NCBI GenBank assembly: GCA_016717005.1
Contig: JADJUF010000014.1
Location: 221,001-285,000 of the forward strand
Length of the DNA: 64,000 bases
Reading direction: 5' to 3'
Source: Myxococcales bacterium
GTDB taxonomy: Bacteria > Myxococcota_A > Polyangia > Haliangiales > Haliangiaceae
The notes under the pieces were generated by a model that was not told the DNA's origin, made no database searches, and saw nothing but the letters and a program-made list of their open reading frames with translations. The position numbers and the translations under genes are program-made. Positions 63,307 to 64,000 of this stretch are shown in pieces; position 1 is the stretch's first letter; each line of letters begins with the position of its first letter.

Positions 63307-63344
63307 AACTGGCCAGCGCGTGTCACCGCGCTCGGCGAGCGCCG

Positions 63345-63764
63345 CCCCGAGGCGCCAGGTGGCGCACCCATGGGCCGCGCGCAGTTCCGCAGCGCTCACG
63401 AGCTCACCACGAGCAACGCCGACGATCGCTCGAGCACTCGGTCGGGGATCTCGTCAGCGCGAGGCATGTTTGAGCACGGCCCATGGGGTGCGCCACCGCC
63501 TGCGCCTCGGCGACACCCGCCCGCGCTAGCCATGGACGCCAGGCAAGGCGGGCGCGGCTCACCGACCGCGCCCGCAGCTCGGCCGGCGATTCCCCGAGGC
63601 GCCAGGTCGCGCACCCATGGGCCGCGCGCAGTTCCGCAGCGCCCACGAGCTCACCTCGAGCAACGCCGACGATCGCGAAAGCACACCGTCCGGGATCTCG
63701 TCAGCGCGAGGCATGTTTGAGCACGGCCCATGGGGTGCGCCACCGCCTGCGCCTCGGCCACACC
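63345..63764. repeat. Long direct repeat, two ~172-base copies 247 bases apart
   Basis: 63345-63517 and 63592-63764 share long exact runs: CCCCGAGGCGCCAGGT, CGCACCCATGGGCCGCGCGC, GATCTCGTCAGCGCGAGGCA and TGTTTGAGCACGGCCCATGG. No gene is supported in this 570-base stretch before the rRNA terminator; the open frames differ between copies. Palindromic CCATGG occurs in both arms. Confidence 0.75.
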
Positions 63765-63882
63765 CTCGCCCTGCGACCATCTCCACCAGGCCGAAGGCAG
63801 ATCCGGATCCGGAAGCAAATCCGGCAGCGCTGGAGCCCGACGAGCCCCAGCCCAGCCCGAGCGCCGCCCAATCCAACCGAAA

Positions 63883-63914
63883 TAGAAAACAGCCCGCATC
63901 GTTAGATGCGGGCT
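63883..63914 (-). terminator. Rho-independent terminator of the rRNA operon
   Basis: AGCCCGCATC (63891-63900) and GATGCGGGCT (63905-63914) form a perfect 10-base stem with loop GTTA. On the minus strand the stem is followed by GTTTTCTATTT. It lies about 40 bases beyond the 5S 3' end and is a textbook intrinsic terminator. Confidence 0.88.
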
Positions 63915-63924
63915 GTGACCAGCC

Positions 63925-63938
63925 CAGGACATGTCCTG
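63925..63938. repeat. 14-base perfect palindrome beside the rRNA terminator
   Basis: CAGGACATGTCCTG is self-complementary. It lies between the 5S rRNA end and the intrinsic terminator, so in the transcript it would add a second small hairpin; it may be a processing or termination aid. Confidence 0.4.
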
Positions 63939-63954
63939 AGACCAGCGCAAAAAG

Positions 63955-64000
<46 letters not shown>

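Noticed and set aside
63307..63880. A small gene between the repeats and the rRNA terminator
   Set aside because: Open frames differ between the two copies of the direct repeat and none has a domain, signal peptide or start signal.

Overview
The window looks like a chromosomal segment of a myxobacterium-like member of Myxococcota, most likely Haliangiales/Kofleriaceae. This rests on family knowledge and visible traits: very high G+C, many secreted lipoproteins with low-complexity Asp/Ala/Pro linkers, a MYXO-CTERM-like sorting tail, several eukaryote-like Ser/Thr kinases and phosphatases, and a one-ExbB/two-ExbD motor gene set. No phage, integron, CRISPR array or intact transposase gene is visible. 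The mobile-looking parts are two abutting MITE-like elements and many short tandem repeats.

Layout: 1-50 is the tail of an OmpA-family gene. 439-6246 holds a Ser/Thr kinase, glyoxalase II divergent from a quinone-reductase-like dehydrogenase, and an ABC-2 exporter whose permease is frameshifted. 6253-15587 holds a lipoprotein, the metY-metX methionine pair, small secreted proteins, a pterin dehydratase, an ethylmalonyl/methylmalonyl-CoA mutase with its MeaB chaperone, and a CnoX/YbbN-like thioredoxin. 15609-24163 holds a two-component system, a long SDR oxidoreductase divergent from a penicillin-acylase-family lipoprotein, a double DsbA-like protein and a lipoprotein. 24301-31627 holds a second Ser/Thr kinase, slyX, a one-domain asparaginase, a 2OG-Fe(II) oxygenase, a beta-propeller protein, tyrA, the MITE pair and a Nudix hydrolase. 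31761-42077 holds lipoproteins, a DsbA-like lipoprotein divergent from an unusual Cys/His repeat protein, a sulfatase-fold protein, two thioesterases, a PPP phosphatase and a frameshifted OmpA/TSP3 protein. 42084-48998 holds a three-gene membrane/peptidase/YdcF operon, a cell-wall amidase, rph, rdgB, three tRNAs and an eIF1-like factor. 49111-59187 holds an ExbB-ExbD-ExbD motor with a HEAT-repeat lipoprotein, then a PP2C phosphatase divergent from a third Ser/Thr kinase. 59393-63026 holds a lipoprotein and three coupled envelope-protein genes. The window ends in repeats and the 3' end of a leftward rRNA operon (5S plus terminator).

Two things stand out. First, about sixteen gene starts carry TANNNT exactly 6-8 bases before the start codon with no ribosome binding site between, which suggests widespread leaderless transcription. 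Second, a small membrane-anchored or secreted protein (33866-34426) is built from nine Cys-x-x-His/Phe-Gly-Cys units and is divergent from a DsbA-like lipoprotein. I recognise no family for it, and it is the best candidate here for an undescribed system. Phospho-signalling is dense: three Ser/Thr kinases, one PPP and one PP2C-type phosphatase, and one histidine-kinase pair.
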